NCBI GenBank assembly: GCA_027624045.1
Contig: JAQBUE010000023.1
Span: forward strand, 1-39,820
DNA from: Acidobacteriota bacterium
Lineage (GTDB): Bacteria > Acidobacteriota > Terriglobia > Bryobacterales > UBA6623
DNA length: 39,820 nt
Direction of reading: 5' to 3'
This document shows positions 1 through 7,173 of this stretch, one piece after another. The notes below the pieces were generated by a model, which worked only from the letters and a program-made list of their open reading frames with translations, was not told where the DNA came from and searched no databases. Numbering within the stretch: position 1 is the first letter of the stretch; the number at the start of each line of letters is the position of its first letter. The translations under genes were made by a program, and so were the position numbers.

Positions 1-157
1 GAGGGTCCCATCTTCACAACTCTGGCCCCCTCCCGACAACCTCGGAAAGGAGCTCCACACCCTATTTCGTCCCCGGCCTCGACCTACCGTATTTCAGGAT
101 CATTCTTGGATTGGAAAATGCTTCAATTCCCACACCGCTCGCGCCGCTCAACCACTC

Positions 158-185
158 AACATAGGCGGGTTAACATAGGCGGGTA
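158..185. repeat. 14-bp tandem duplication next to a start codon
   Basis: The unit AACATAGGCGGGTT (158-171) is followed directly by AACATAGGCGGGTA (172-185), and the second copy runs straight into the ATG at 186. The two units differ at the last base only. The repeat sits where the ribosome binding site of the sulfatase-like gene should be, so each copy supplies a weak G-rich stretch. A change in copy number would move the spacing of upstream signals without changing the protein. Confidence 0.85.
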
Positions 186-1772
186 ATGGCCAAACGACCC
201 CAGCCACCCGAAAAGCCCTCCCGTCGGCAGTTCCTCAAGAAAGCCGCCGCATCAACTATCGCATCCGGCGCGCTGCTCTCAAGCTGCGGTCCGCCGAAGG
301 AGCCCGAAAAGCCGGCGCTCCGGCCCCTAAACGACGACCCTCATTCGCCCCTTAACCTTCCCGGCCGCGACAACTATCGCACGCCTCCCGATTGGGAGCC
401 TTCGATCCGCACGAACTGGGGCGCCAAGAACGTCATCGTCATCATGCTCGACAGCTTTCGCGCCGACCATCTCGGAGCGTTTGGCAACTCTAAGGTGCCC
501 ACGCCGCATCTGGATCAATTCGCGGCCGAGTCAACTTTCTTCAGCCGCTCCTACCCGGAAGGGCTGCCCACAATCCCCGTCCGCACCAGTCTCTTCACGG
601 GCAAATTTACCTACCCCTTCCGGCCCTGGCAAGTGCTGCACCCGGAGGATCATCCGCTTCTCGCCGAGATCCTTTGGAGCGAAGGTTTCAGGTCCTGCCT
701 CGTTTCCGACGTCTATCACATGCACAAGCCCGGCTACGGATTCAGCCGAGGCTTCGACGACGTCATCTGGCTGCGCGGGCAGGAGGGCGACCCCTTCGTT
801 CGCGACCCTGGCGTGAAGGTCGACATCGAGCCGTTCTACAAATCACGCAGCGGTCAACCCCAAGAGCAGGAACAAATCCGCCAGTACCTTTCCAACCGCC
901 ACGACTGGAAAGGGGAAGACGATCATTTCACCCCGCGCGTCATGGGACACGCCCTCGACTGGCTGAAGCGCCAAGAGCGCAAAGAAAACCTCTTCCTATG
1001 GATCGATTCCTTCTGCCCCCACGAGCCCTGGGACCCGCCGGACCGCTTCCTCAAGCAGATCGCGCCCAACTTCGCCGGCAAGAAACTCATCCTGCCCACC
1101 CCGGGCGACGCCGCGGGCTATCTCGACGCTGGCGAGATGACCAACATCATGTCGCTCTACGGCGCCGTTGTCGCGTTCGTCGACCAATGCGTCGGCGACT
1201 TTCTCTCAGAGATCAAACGCATGGGTCTCTACGAGAACACGATGATCGTTCTCGCCACCGACCACGGCGAACCCTTTGGCGAGCACGGTATCGTCCGCAA
1301 AGTCCGTCCTTGGGCTTACGAAGAACTGGCGCACACCTTTCTGATGATCCGCGAACCCGGTGGTCAGGGCGTTCCCCGCGTTGATTCCTACACGCAGCAA
1401 ACGGATATCACAGCGACGCTGCTCGATTATTTGGGCATCGCGACGCCGCCTCGAATGACCTCGCGCAGCCTGCTGCCGTTGATTCTCGGCGAAGAAGAAA
1501 AGATCCGGGATTTCGCCGTCTGTTGCCACTACGGGAAATCGATCAACGTCCGCCACGACGACTGGAGTTATCACTACTTTCTCGACGGCGAAGCCAAGCA
1601 GCGGGAGGACAGCAAGCTCACCAAAGGCGGCCCCGAAATCTACAACACCATTGACGACCCCGGCGAGCACCACAATCTCATCGCCGCGGAACCCGAAAAA
1701 GCCAAGGTGATGGACCAGATGGCGCGCGACCTCACGCAAGAACTGGTCGAGCACGAGCAGAAATACGTTTAG
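186..1772 (+). CDS. Tat-exported sulfatase-fold hydrolase (lipoprotein) with Thr nucleophile position
   Basis: A 528-aa protein of the sulfatase / alkaline phosphatase superfamily. The N-terminus has a twin-arginine motif SRRQFLK (residues 12-18), a hydrophobic stretch and a lipobox-like LSSC ending at Cys34, so it is probably Tat-exported and lipid-anchored outside the cytoplasmic membrane. The metal-binding start of the fold is visible in NVIVIMLDSFRADH (Asp89, Asp94, His95), and the later metal site in ATDHGEPFGEHG. Sulfatases carry Cys or Ser in C/S-x-P-x-R, which is converted to formylglycine. Here the same place reads T129-I-P-V-R133, so formylglycine cannot form and Thr would be the nucleophile, as in phosphodiesterase-like members. 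Substrate is unknown: a sulfate, phosphate or phosphonate ester. The fold is clear, the chemistry is inferred. Confidence 0.88.
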   Translation: MAKRPQPPEKPSRRQFLKKAAASTIASGALLSSCGPPKEPEKPALRPLNDDPHSPLNLPGRDNYRTPPDWEPSIRTNWGAKNVIVIMLDSFRADHLGAFGNSKVPTPHLDQFAAESTFFSRSYPEGLPTIPVRTSLFTGKFTYPFRPWQVLHPEDHPLLAEILWSEGFRSCLVSDVYHMHKPGYGFSRGFDDVIWLRGQEGDPFVRDPGVKVDIEPFYKSRSGQPQEQEQIRQYLSNRHDWKGEDDHFTPRVMGHALDWLKRQERKENLFLWIDSFCPHEPWDPPDRFLKQIAPNFAGKKLILPTPGDAAGYLDAGEMTNIMSLYGAVVAFVDQCVGDFLSEIKRMGLYENTMIVLATDHGEPFGEHGIVRKVRPWAYEELAHTFLMIREPGGQGVPRVDSYTQQTDITATLLDYLGIATPPRMTSRSLLPLILGEEEKIRDFAVCCHYGKSINVRHDDWSYHYFLDGEAKQREDSKLTKGGPEIYNTIDDPGEHHNLIAAEPEKAKVMDQMARDLTQELVEHEQKYV

Positions 1773-1810
1773 CAGGCATCCGGTGTGACCGGGCGCCGCG
1801 CGGCCATTGA

Positions 1811-1816
1811 TATAAT
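1811..1816 (+). promoter_or_regulatory. Predicted -10 box of the ferredoxin-like gene
   Basis: A perfect TATAAT lies 8 nt before the ATG at 1825. A start about 7 nt downstream would give an almost leaderless mRNA. No good -35 box is seen at normal spacing; TGTGAC at 1784-1789 is too far (21 nt). Confidence 0.4.
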
Positions 1817-1824
1817 CAGGGGCC

Positions 1825-2307
1825 ATGGCCGACCAACCGACAGCCAACCTAAATCCAGAAGCCGCGGCGGCAACTCCGCCACCGGCCCCACCGCCCGCCG
1901 CCGCTGCCGCGGTCAGGCCGAAGCCTAAACCGAAACCGGCGGCCGAGCCGCAGATTCCGATCGATCTGGGACTGGATAAATCCTGGCCCTGGTCGGAAGG
2001 TTTGACCACCCCGCGCAAGAAAAAGCCGCCGCTGCTCGCCGTCACCAACGAAAACTGCACGGGTTGCGCGGGTTCGCCCGTCTGCATCACCTACTGCCCC
2101 ATCGAGGAGTGCATGTATTGGGTGGACGACGAAGACCATCCGCCCTTCGGCCGCATCGAAGTCGATTACCAGCTCTGCATCGGCTGCAAGAAGTGCATCA
2201 CCAAAGGCCCCGACGACACCTTCCTCGACGGCTGCCCGTGGGACGCCATCGACATGGTGGCGACTCCCGAAGTCGAACAGAAGCTGGAAGTTAAGTTCAA
2301 CTACTAA
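1825..2307 (+). CDS. 4Fe-4S ferredoxin-like protein with Ala/Pro-rich N-terminus
   Basis: A 160-aa protein, probably an electron carrier. Residues 1-45 are an Ala/Pro/Lys-rich low-complexity arm with no signal peptide. The cysteines fall into two cluster-like groups: C78-x2-C81-x5-C87-x3-C91-P and C118-x2-C121-x2-C124-x12-C137-P. This resembles a two-[4Fe-4S] ferredoxin whose spacings are stretched by insertions. C96 is extra. It follows the sulfatase-like gene by 52 bp on the same strand but has its own TATAAT. The ATG at 1825 is the only sensible start; an AGGGG lies too close to it to be a normal Shine-Dalgarno. The redox partner is unknown. Confidence 0.85.
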   Translation: MADQPTANLNPEAAAATPPPAPPPAAAAAVRPKPKPKPAAEPQIPIDLGLDKSWPWSEGLTTPRKKKPPLLAVTNENCTGCAGSPVCITYCPIEECMYWVDDEDHPPFGRIEVDYQLCIGCKKCITKGPDDTFLDGCPWDAIDMVATPEVEQKLEVKFNY

Positions 2308-2374
2308 CCTCCCGCCGAACGACCAGGCTGAGTTCAGCGATAGCCCGCCGAGTGTGTCCGAGAAGGCTTCTCAG

Positions 2375-2677
2375 TCAAACTCCGGCCGCGCGGCTCAGTT
2401 GCCTGACACCTCCACTAACTCGTCGATATCGTTCCACGCCGTCAATGCTCAACAGCTGGTGCTTGACGCTGCCCGCCGAGAATTCCCGCAATTCGGCCGT
2501 GTGAACGCCCAACTCTACTTCGGCGCCGTTGGCGAGCCTGGCTATCGCGCTTTCGGCATGCGCGGCAAGCATGTCCTCGACTTCGCGCAGTTGGTTGCTC
2601 AGACTGATGACTCGGCGTAGATCTTCCGGCGTGATCGGCTGGTCATTTTGGCCACCCATGAGGATTAGTTTGCTCAT
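2375..2677 (-). CDS. Small hypothetical protein in an accessory module
   Basis: About 100 aa, not recognised. From its ATG at 2677 the protein begins MSKLILMGG and has a predicted helical middle (EDLRRVISLSNQLREVED, then an Ala/Glu-rich stretch), a short VELGVHT segment and an Arg-rich tail. This layout is common in small phage or plasmid proteins, but that is only a resemblance. A GTG at 2707 with AAAGG in front is an alternative start adding 10 residues. It lies 72 bp downstream of the ribbon-helix-helix-like gene on the same strand and may be cotranscribed. A competing plus-strand frame exists over the same bases (2354-2620) and looks less protein-like. Confidence 0.5.
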   Translation of the reverse strand: MSKLILMGGQNDQPITPEDLRRVISLSNQLREVEDMLAAHAESAIARLANGAEVELGVHTAELREFSAGSVKHQLLSIDGVERYRRVSGGVRQLSRAAGV

Positions 2678-2749
2678 ACCCGAACAAGTCGGTGGAATGG
2701 CACACAACCTTTAGAGTGCCGGGCGGAATCTTAGCCGTGAGAGGTCAAA

Positions 2750-3088
2750 TCAGCCGGTCCCGCGCGCTTTTTGTCTTGTGCCGGCCAACTCCAGCATCGC
2801 GGCGGCGTGCTGGCGCACCAGTCTGATGGATGCTTCGTCCGCCGTGCGATAGAAGTCCAGCATGGTCTTCAGGAAGCTCTGTTCGGCAGTGCTCAACGCA
2901 CCCCAAGGCCCCGGGCCGGCGGGTATGCCAGTCGCTGAAGGCAATTCTTTCGAAAGAAACGTCTCGACGGCGGTGTCGATGAGCCCTTGTACCTTCATAC
3001 CGCGCTCGATGGCGGCAATCTGGAGACGCTTCCGGAACTCCTCCGAAGCTCGATAGGCAATCTTCTTGTCCTTTGGGTCATCTGTCAT
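2750..3088 (-). CDS. Ribbon-helix-helix-like DNA-binding protein
   Basis: A 112-aa protein. The N-terminal segment (KIAYRASEEFRKRLQIAAI, about residues 9-27) followed by ERGMKVQGLIDTAVETFL has the strand-helix-helix pattern of ribbon-helix-helix proteins such as plasmid-type CopG/ParG-like regulators. The C-terminal half (residues 60-112) is a predicted helical region rich in Ala and Arg. It starts 22 bp from a palindrome, TCTTGACATCAAGA, with a second, perfect copy 54 bp further out, so autoregulation and control of the divergent genes at 3232 and 3458 is likely. The fold call rests on pattern only. No toxin partner is recognised. Confidence 0.7.
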   Translation of the reverse strand: MTDDPKDKKIAYRASEEFRKRLQIAAIERGMKVQGLIDTAVETFLSKELPSATGIPAGPGPWGALSTAEQSFLKTMLDFYRTADEASIRLVRQHAAAMLELAGTRQKARGTG

Positions 3089-3110
3089 TGGAATCTGGTT
3101 GAAACAGAGG

Positions 3111-3124
3111 TCTTGACATCAAGA
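3111..3124. promoter_or_regulatory. Palindromic operator, copy 1
   Basis: TCTTGACATCAAGA: two 6-bp arms (TCTTGA/TCAAGA) around CA. It overlaps the -35 box (TTGACA) of the plus-strand promoter, so binding would block polymerase. It is the probable site of the adjacent ribbon-helix-helix-like protein. Confidence 0.65.
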
Positions 3125-3141
3125 CGCCATGGAGTCATAAT
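3113..3141 (+). promoter_or_regulatory. Near-consensus sigma-70 promoter
   Basis: TTGACA (3113-3118), a 17-bp spacer and CATAAT (3136-3141) point toward the plus-strand genes at 3232 and 3458. The -35 box is embedded in palindrome copy 1. This is the strongest housekeeping-type promoter seen in the window. Confidence 0.65.
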
Positions 3142-3164
3142 ATGAGTTCAGTGATGCCATGACT

Positions 3165-3178
3165 TCTTGACGTCAAGA
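3165..3178. promoter_or_regulatory. Palindromic operator, copy 2
   Basis: TCTTGACGTCAAGA is a perfect 14-bp palindrome and differs from copy 1 at one position. The centres are 54 bp apart, close to five helical turns, so two bound dimers would lie on the same DNA face and could loop or co-operate. Copy 2 lies downstream of the plus-strand -10 box. Confidence 0.65.
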
Positions 3179-3231
3179 CATCACAGTAACACGCTTCAGC
3201 TTACACAAGGCAGATTCAGCGAGGTGACAAG

Positions 3232-3456
3232 ATGAATAGCGATTTCGCATATCAAGCCTGGATGGCGCTCAGCCAGTTCGCTTCACATCCAGAAATCGAG
3301 GACCGCAAGCAACGGATCGTCGATCGTACATTGGAACAGATCGCCCAGGCGACGCTCCTTCGCGACGTCGAAGCGCTGCTCCAGTGGCGCCGGTCGGCCG
3401 ACGTGACCTGCCCTTCTTCAGGGACAAGAGCGAACGGACTCGCGAGTAAGGGTTGA
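3232..3456 (+). CDS. Small hypothetical protein under the palindrome promoter
   Basis: A 74-aa protein, not recognised. It is predicted mostly helical in residues 1-52, with a polar tail. The start is supported by GAGGTGA a few bases before the ATG. It is the first gene after the operator-controlled promoter and is followed 1 bp later by the gene at 3458, so the two form an operon. No signal peptide, membrane segment or catalytic motif is visible. Confidence 0.6.
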   Translation: MNSDFAYQAWMALSQFASHPEIEDRKQRIVDRTLEQIAQATLLRDVEALLQWRRSADVTCPSSGTRANGLASKG

Positions 3457-3457
3457 G

Positions 3458-3712
3458 ATGCCTGGACATGAAGACGACACCAACCGCGCGGCCCGCAGGC
3501 TACTGATCGCCTCCAAGGTCCAACTCGCCTCGGCCCTCATTCTGAACTCGACCGCGGCCATGAATGCCGAAAATGCGATTCAGCAACACCGTGGCAGCGA
3601 GCCACGCTTCACCGCTGAATCATTCTGGTCGGACGTGGAGAGCGTTTATGACCAACTCGACCTACCCCATCAGCACGGCATCATTCTGCCCTGGAAGCTG
3701 TTCGATGTCTAG
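3458..3712 (+). CDS. Small hypothetical protein, second gene of the palindrome operon
   Basis: An 84-aa protein, not recognised. The N-terminal half is helical (RAARRLLIASKVQLASALIL) and the C-terminal half has an acidic stretch (WSDVESVYDQLDL) followed by PHQHGIILPWKLFDV. The ATG at 3458 comes one base after the stop of the preceding gene, which argues for translational coupling. It ends 17 bp before the convergent DnaC-like gene. The module shows no recombinase or replication gene, so its origin is unclear. Confidence 0.6.
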   Translation: MPGHEDDTNRAARRLLIASKVQLASALILNSTAAMNAENAIQQHRGSEPRFTAESFWSDVESVYDQLDLPHQHGIILPWKLFDV

Positions 3713-3729
3713 GTTGGAGCAAGCGAAAC

Positions 3730-4488
3730 CTACGACCCCAAGTCCTTTAATCGATAATCCTGCGTGTCGATTCGGACGACCTTGCACATCTCATACAGCC
3801 GCGACCGTGCACGGGGGCCGATACGGTCCTCGAGCGTGTCCTTCACGTTGTAGTCCTTCGCGGCCGGATTGGTTCGTCGGCCGCCGGTGGCCTCATCCGG
3901 CAGGTTCGTGGTAACGATCAGGGCCTTCTTGGCGTTGTAGCGGTGATTGATGATGCTCGTCACGACATCCCATACCCAGTCGGTCACGCGGTGGGACCCT
4001 AGGTCGTCGAGCAGCAGGACTTCCTTGTCGAGCGCCGAAGTGTATGCTTCGCGTTCGCTTGTACCGGCAGTCGGATTGTAACCGGCGCGGATTCGGTCGA
4101 GCAGATTCTGGTAGTCGAAAAACAAGCACTCAAAGCCGCGTTCCGCCAGACCTTTGAGCGCGGCGCAGGCCAAGTGAGTCTTGCCAACCCCGGGAGGCCC
4201 CTGCAGCATCAATCCCGGCTTCGGTGCAAGTGGGTACTCTCGGGCGTATCCTTTTGAGGCGACCAGAGCGTCTTCGAGCGGCCGGGAGTCAATCGGATGG
4301 TCGCGCCGCAGGCTGAAATTGTCGAAATTCGACTGCGCGAACCGCTCGGGTATCCCGGCCCGGTCGAGCAGGCTCCCTTGCCGCTCAACATTGGCGCAGC
4401 CACAGCGAGCGACGGCCGCGACTCCACCCTTGTTTACTTCCTTCCAGCCCGTTCCGCCACATGCGGGGCAATCAGCTCGTGCGGGCAT
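3730..4488 (-). CDS. DnaC/DnaI-like AAA+ ATPase (putative helicase loader)
   Basis: A 252-aa ATPase of the DnaC/DnaI/IstB group. The N-terminus has a small cysteine cluster (C7-x2-C10 and C29-x-C31) that could bind zinc, as in DnaI-type loaders. The AAA+ core has Walker A GPPGVGKT (97-104), Walker B VLLLDD (157-162), sensor TTN (193-195) and an Arg-rich box, RARSRLYEM, near 226. Members load the replicative helicase or help transposases. No IstA-type transposase is next to it. It is the last gene of the accC-accB string with only 12 bp between, so it is probably a chromosomal gene in that operon and not part of the neighbouring small-gene module. Confidence 0.85.
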   Translation of the reverse strand: MPARADCPACGGTGWKEVNKGGVAAVARCGCANVERQGSLLDRAGIPERFAQSNFDNFSLRRDHPIDSRPLEDALVASKGYAREYPLAPKPGLMLQGPPGVGKTHLACAALKGLAERGFECLFFDYQNLLDRIRAGYNPTAGTSEREAYTSALDKEVLLLDDLGSHRVTDWVWDVVTSIINHRYNAKKALIVTTNLPDEATGGRRTNPAAKDYNVKDTLEDRIGPRARSRLYEMCKVVRIDTQDYRLKDLGS

Positions 4489-4500
4489 GTGCGATGATCC

Positions 4501-5007
4501 TCATTCGATACTGAGTAAAGTTTGGCCGGCCGCTACCGAATCGCCTGCCGCGACTTCCAACCTGCCGACCTTTCCCGCTTTCGCGGCCTTCATTTCGTTT
4601 TGCATCTTCATGGCTTCGACGATGATGACGCCTTGACCCGCCTCCACGTCGTCCCCTGTCTGAACTAGCAGTTTAACGACCCGGCCCGGCATCGGTGCCT
4701 TGATCTTGCGCGCCCCCGCCGCTGCTGCCGCGCCGCCCCCCCTTATCCAGCGCCGCGCATCCCGAACCTCGACCTGGTGCGCGAACCCATTGACCTCAAC
4801 TTGAAAAGAACCATCAGCTCCGTCGTGAACAGTGACTTGGTAGCTGAGACCGTCGTGCATGATCGAGTAGGCCGCCGCGCCGGTGGGGATGATATCGGCC
4901 TGCCCGGCTTGCGAATCCAGCGTAAAGCTTACGATCGAAGACGCCGCCCTTGCGCCGCTCAACTCAAGCGTCTGCTCGACTCCATCGACTGTCGTAGTCA
5001 GTTTCAT
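4501..5007 (-). CDS. accB: Biotin carboxyl carrier protein of an acyl-CoA carboxylase
   Basis: A 168-aa biotin carrier. The C-terminal lipoyl/biotinyl domain (about 100-168) contains EAMKM with the biotinylated Lys at 134, flanked by the usual MPGRVVKL and a final TLLSIE. Residues 1-90 are a beta-rich arm joined by a GGGAAAAAGA linker. This N-terminal arm is more like the carrier part of propionyl/methylcrotonyl-type carboxylases than E. coli AccB. Biotin here accepts CO2 from the biotin carboxylase encoded 44 bp upstream and passes it to a carboxyltransferase that is not in the window. Whether the substrate is acetyl- or propionyl-CoA cannot be told. Confidence 0.88.
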   Translation of the reverse strand: MKLTTTVDGVEQTLELSGARAASSIVSFTLDSQAGQADIIPTGAAAYSIMHDGLSYQVTVHDGADGSFQVEVNGFAHQVEVRDARRWIRGGGAAAAAGARKIKAPMPGRVVKLLVQTGDDVEAGQGVIIVEAMKMQNEMKAAKAGKVGRLEVAAGDSVAAGQTLLSIE

Positions 5008-5051
5008 CGTCTTAGAAAAGCTGCGCTACCGTGCTTACCAGAACGCCGCGC

Positions 5052-6548
5052 TTACCGTAACAGAGCATCGCGGCCCGAAATGCCCCACTCACTTTTATCG
5101 CGGCGGGGCGCCGGCCCTTCCTCGCGGCCGCTCGTCAGATAGTGAAAACCCGCCGCAAGGACGGCGATGCGTTGCTCACGCGAGCGATCCGGCTTGGCGC
5201 GTCGCTGCCGCCAGCGGCCGATGAAACCCGTGTCGATCCGCCCGGCGCAAAAATCTTCGTCCTCGACGACCTCACGGAAGAATCCAAGCGTGGTGTGAAT
5301 TCCGCCGACCGTGTACTCCCGCAGCGCCGACCGTAGTCGGCCAATCGCACCCGCCCGCGTCTCGTCCCAAACAATCAACTTCGCGATCAATGGGTCGTAC
5401 TCGATCGGAACCGCCCAGCCCTCGTACGCTCCCGAGTCCACCCTGACACCGGGTCCGCTCGGCTCCGCCAGCGACGTGATCCGTCCCGGCGAGGGCAGAA
5501 ACTCATTCTCCGGATCTTCGGCATAGACGCGGCACTCGATGGCGTGTCCCCGCATCCGCACATCCTCCTGAGCGACAGAGAGCCTCTCGCCGCTCGCCAC
5601 CCGAATCTGTTCGCGCACCAAGTCGAGCCCCGTGATCATTTCCGTCACCGGATGCTCCACCTGAAGCCGCGTATTCATCTCCAGAAAATAGAAATGGCCT
5701 TTGGCATCCGCCAAAAACTCAACCGTGCCGGCATTCGTATACCCGGCCGCCTTGGCTGCATCCACCGCCGCCCGCGTGATCTCAGCCCGCAGTCGCGGGT
5801 GCTCGGCCACCAAGGGCGCGGGGGCCTCTTCCAGCACTTTCTGATGTCTCCTCTGGAGTGAGCACTCCCGTTCGCCAAGATGAATCACGTTGCCGTGCTC
5901 GTCCGCCATCACTTGGACTTCAATGTGACGAGGGTTCCTGATCGCCTTCTCGATGTAGATATCCGGGTTCCCGAAGGCCTGCCGAGCCTCGCCGCGCGCT
6001 TGCTCGAACGCCGACCCCAACGCATCCGCCGACGCCACCAGCCGCATACCCTTGCCGCCGCCACCGCCCGCCGCCTTCAACATCACGGGGTAGCCGATTT
6101 TCGCGGCCGTTGCAGCGGCCTCGGCTGCGTTCGCCAAGGGCTCGGTTGTTCCCGGCACGACCGGCACGCCGGCTTCACGCATGGCCCGCCGTGCGCGGGT
6201 CTTCGATCCCATCAATCGCATCGCCGCCGCGGACGGTCCGATGAACTTAACCCCCGCTTTTTCACATGCCTCCGCGAAGGCGGCGTTCTCGCTCAGAAAA
6301 CCATAGCCAGGATGGATCGCATCCGCCCCCACCGCCCCGGCCGCTTCGAGAATACGTTCGATGTTGAGATAGCTTTCGGCCGCCGCGGCGGGCCCAATCC
6401 ACACACACTCATCCGCCAGTCGCACGTGGAGCGAGGCGCGGTCGGCGTCTGAATAGACGGCAACGCTGGCGATGCCCATCGCGCGGCAGGTCCGAATGAC
6501 CCGCACCGCGATTTCAGCGCGATTTGCTATCAAGATCTTCTGAATCAT
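5052..6548 (-). CDS. accC: Biotin carboxylase
   Basis: A 498-aa biotin carboxylase that uses ATP and bicarbonate to carboxylate biotin on its carrier. It has the N-terminal domain (MIQKILIANRAEIAVRVIRT), the ATP-grasp glycine loop (161-167, five Gly then KG), the catalytic stretch LEMNTRLQVEHP (289-300) with Glu290, Asn292, Arg294 and Glu298, and the C-terminal domain starting at RMRGHAIECRVYAEDP. It is about 50 residues longer than E. coli AccC because of a charged C-terminal tail. It leads the operon accC-accB-DnaC-like ATPase. A TACAAT box lies about 40 bp upstream on its strand, without a clear -35. Confidence 0.93.
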   Translation of the reverse strand: MIQKILIANRAEIAVRVIRTCRAMGIASVAVYSDADRASLHVRLADECVWIGPAAAAESYLNIERILEAAGAVGADAIHPGYGFLSENAAFAEACEKAGVKFIGPSAAAMRLMGSKTRARRAMREAGVPVVPGTTEPLANAAEAAATAAKIGYPVMLKAAGGGGGKGMRLVASADALGSAFEQARGEARQAFGNPDIYIEKAIRNPRHIEVQVMADEHGNVIHLGERECSLQRRHQKVLEEAPAPLVAEHPRLRAEITRAAVDAAKAAGYTNAGTVEFLADAKGHFYFLEMNTRLQVEHPVTEMITGLDLVREQIRVASGERLSVAQEDVRMRGHAIECRVYAEDPENEFLPSPGRITSLAEPSGPGVRVDSGAYEGWAVPIEYDPLIAKLIVWDETRAGAIGRLRSALREYTVGGIHTTLGFFREVVEDEDFCAGRIDTGFIGRWRQRRAKPDRSREQRIAVLAAGFHYLTSGREEGPAPRRDKSEWGISGRDALLR

Positions 6549-6707
6549 CCGGCGTCACTTTCGCCCGGCATGCGGGCAAACGCCGATTGTACCAGCCCGC
6601 CCCGGCGCAGCCCGGGCTGCCGCCGCGTCTGTGCTATTTTTGTGAGGACCCTAGCCTACGTTTCTGCTCACAGGTCAAGTCGTATCTCCAGGAAGGACAA
6701 AGACAAC

Positions 6708-7160
6708 ATGCCGGACGATAAATTCAACTCACGCCGAGAGGCCATGATGGCGGTAGCTCTCGGACTCGCGGGCACCTCTTCGGCGCAGGCGGCCGACGAA
6801 TGGACGCCAAAGAAGGAAAGCGCCGGAGGCCCGCTGCGCTCGGGTCACCTCTTGTTCATCGGAGGAATCGGCGGATGGTATCCGCAGAAGCGCCCCGACG
6901 GGCCCGGCGACGTCAAGCAACAGACCTCCGACTGCCTCACGAGCATGAAAGCATCGCTCGAAAAGGCCGGTTCCTCGATGGCCAATGTCCTCAAAGTGCA
7001 GGTTTCGCTCGTCGATCCCGTCAACAACTGGGAGCCTATGACTGAGGTGTATAACACCTTTTTCCCGGCGCCGCGACCGGCCCGGAACTACTTCGGCACG
7101 ACGGGCTTCCGCCGTCCCGGTCAACTGCTCCAGATCGATTGCATCGCCTACGTTGACTGA
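6708..7160 (+). CDS. RidA/YjgF-family protein with a Tat-type signal
   Basis: A 150-aa member of the RidA family (enamine/imine deaminases and relatives). The family core runs from about residue 44 (GHLLFIGGIGG) to IDCIAYVD at the end. Arg126 in PAPRPARNYFG corresponds to the conserved substrate-binding Arg of RidA. Unlike ordinary cytosolic RidA (about 128 aa), it starts with NSRREAMMAVALGLAG and ends the signal with SSAQA (residue 28), which looks like a Tat signal peptide. The start at 6708 is chosen because AAGGA lies upstream; the frame is open further upstream but that part is unlike protein. Function outside the cytoplasm is unknown. Confidence 0.82.
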   Translation: MPDDKFNSRREAMMAVALGLAGTSSAQAADEWTPKKESAGGPLRSGHLLFIGGIGGWYPQKRPDGPGDVKQQTSDCLTSMKASLEKAGSSMANVLKVQVSLVDPVNNWEPMTEVYNTFFPAPRPARNYFGTTGFRRPGQLLQIDCIAYVD

Positions 7161-7173
7161 CCGCCGCGGGCGC

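Noticed and set aside
1..185. A possible end of a gene from the left of the window
   Set aside because: All three plus-strand frames are open for a while but none reads like a protein, so I cannot support a partial gene.
1206..2090. A 294-codon minus-strand frame opposite the sulfatase-like and ferredoxin genes
   Set aside because: Its composition follows the antisense of two clear genes, and it crosses the ferredoxin N-terminal repeats. No family feature is visible.
2354..2620. An 88-codon plus-strand frame (GTG start)
   Set aside because: It overlaps the minus-strand small gene, which has better composition and fits the operon. No ribosome binding site is seen.
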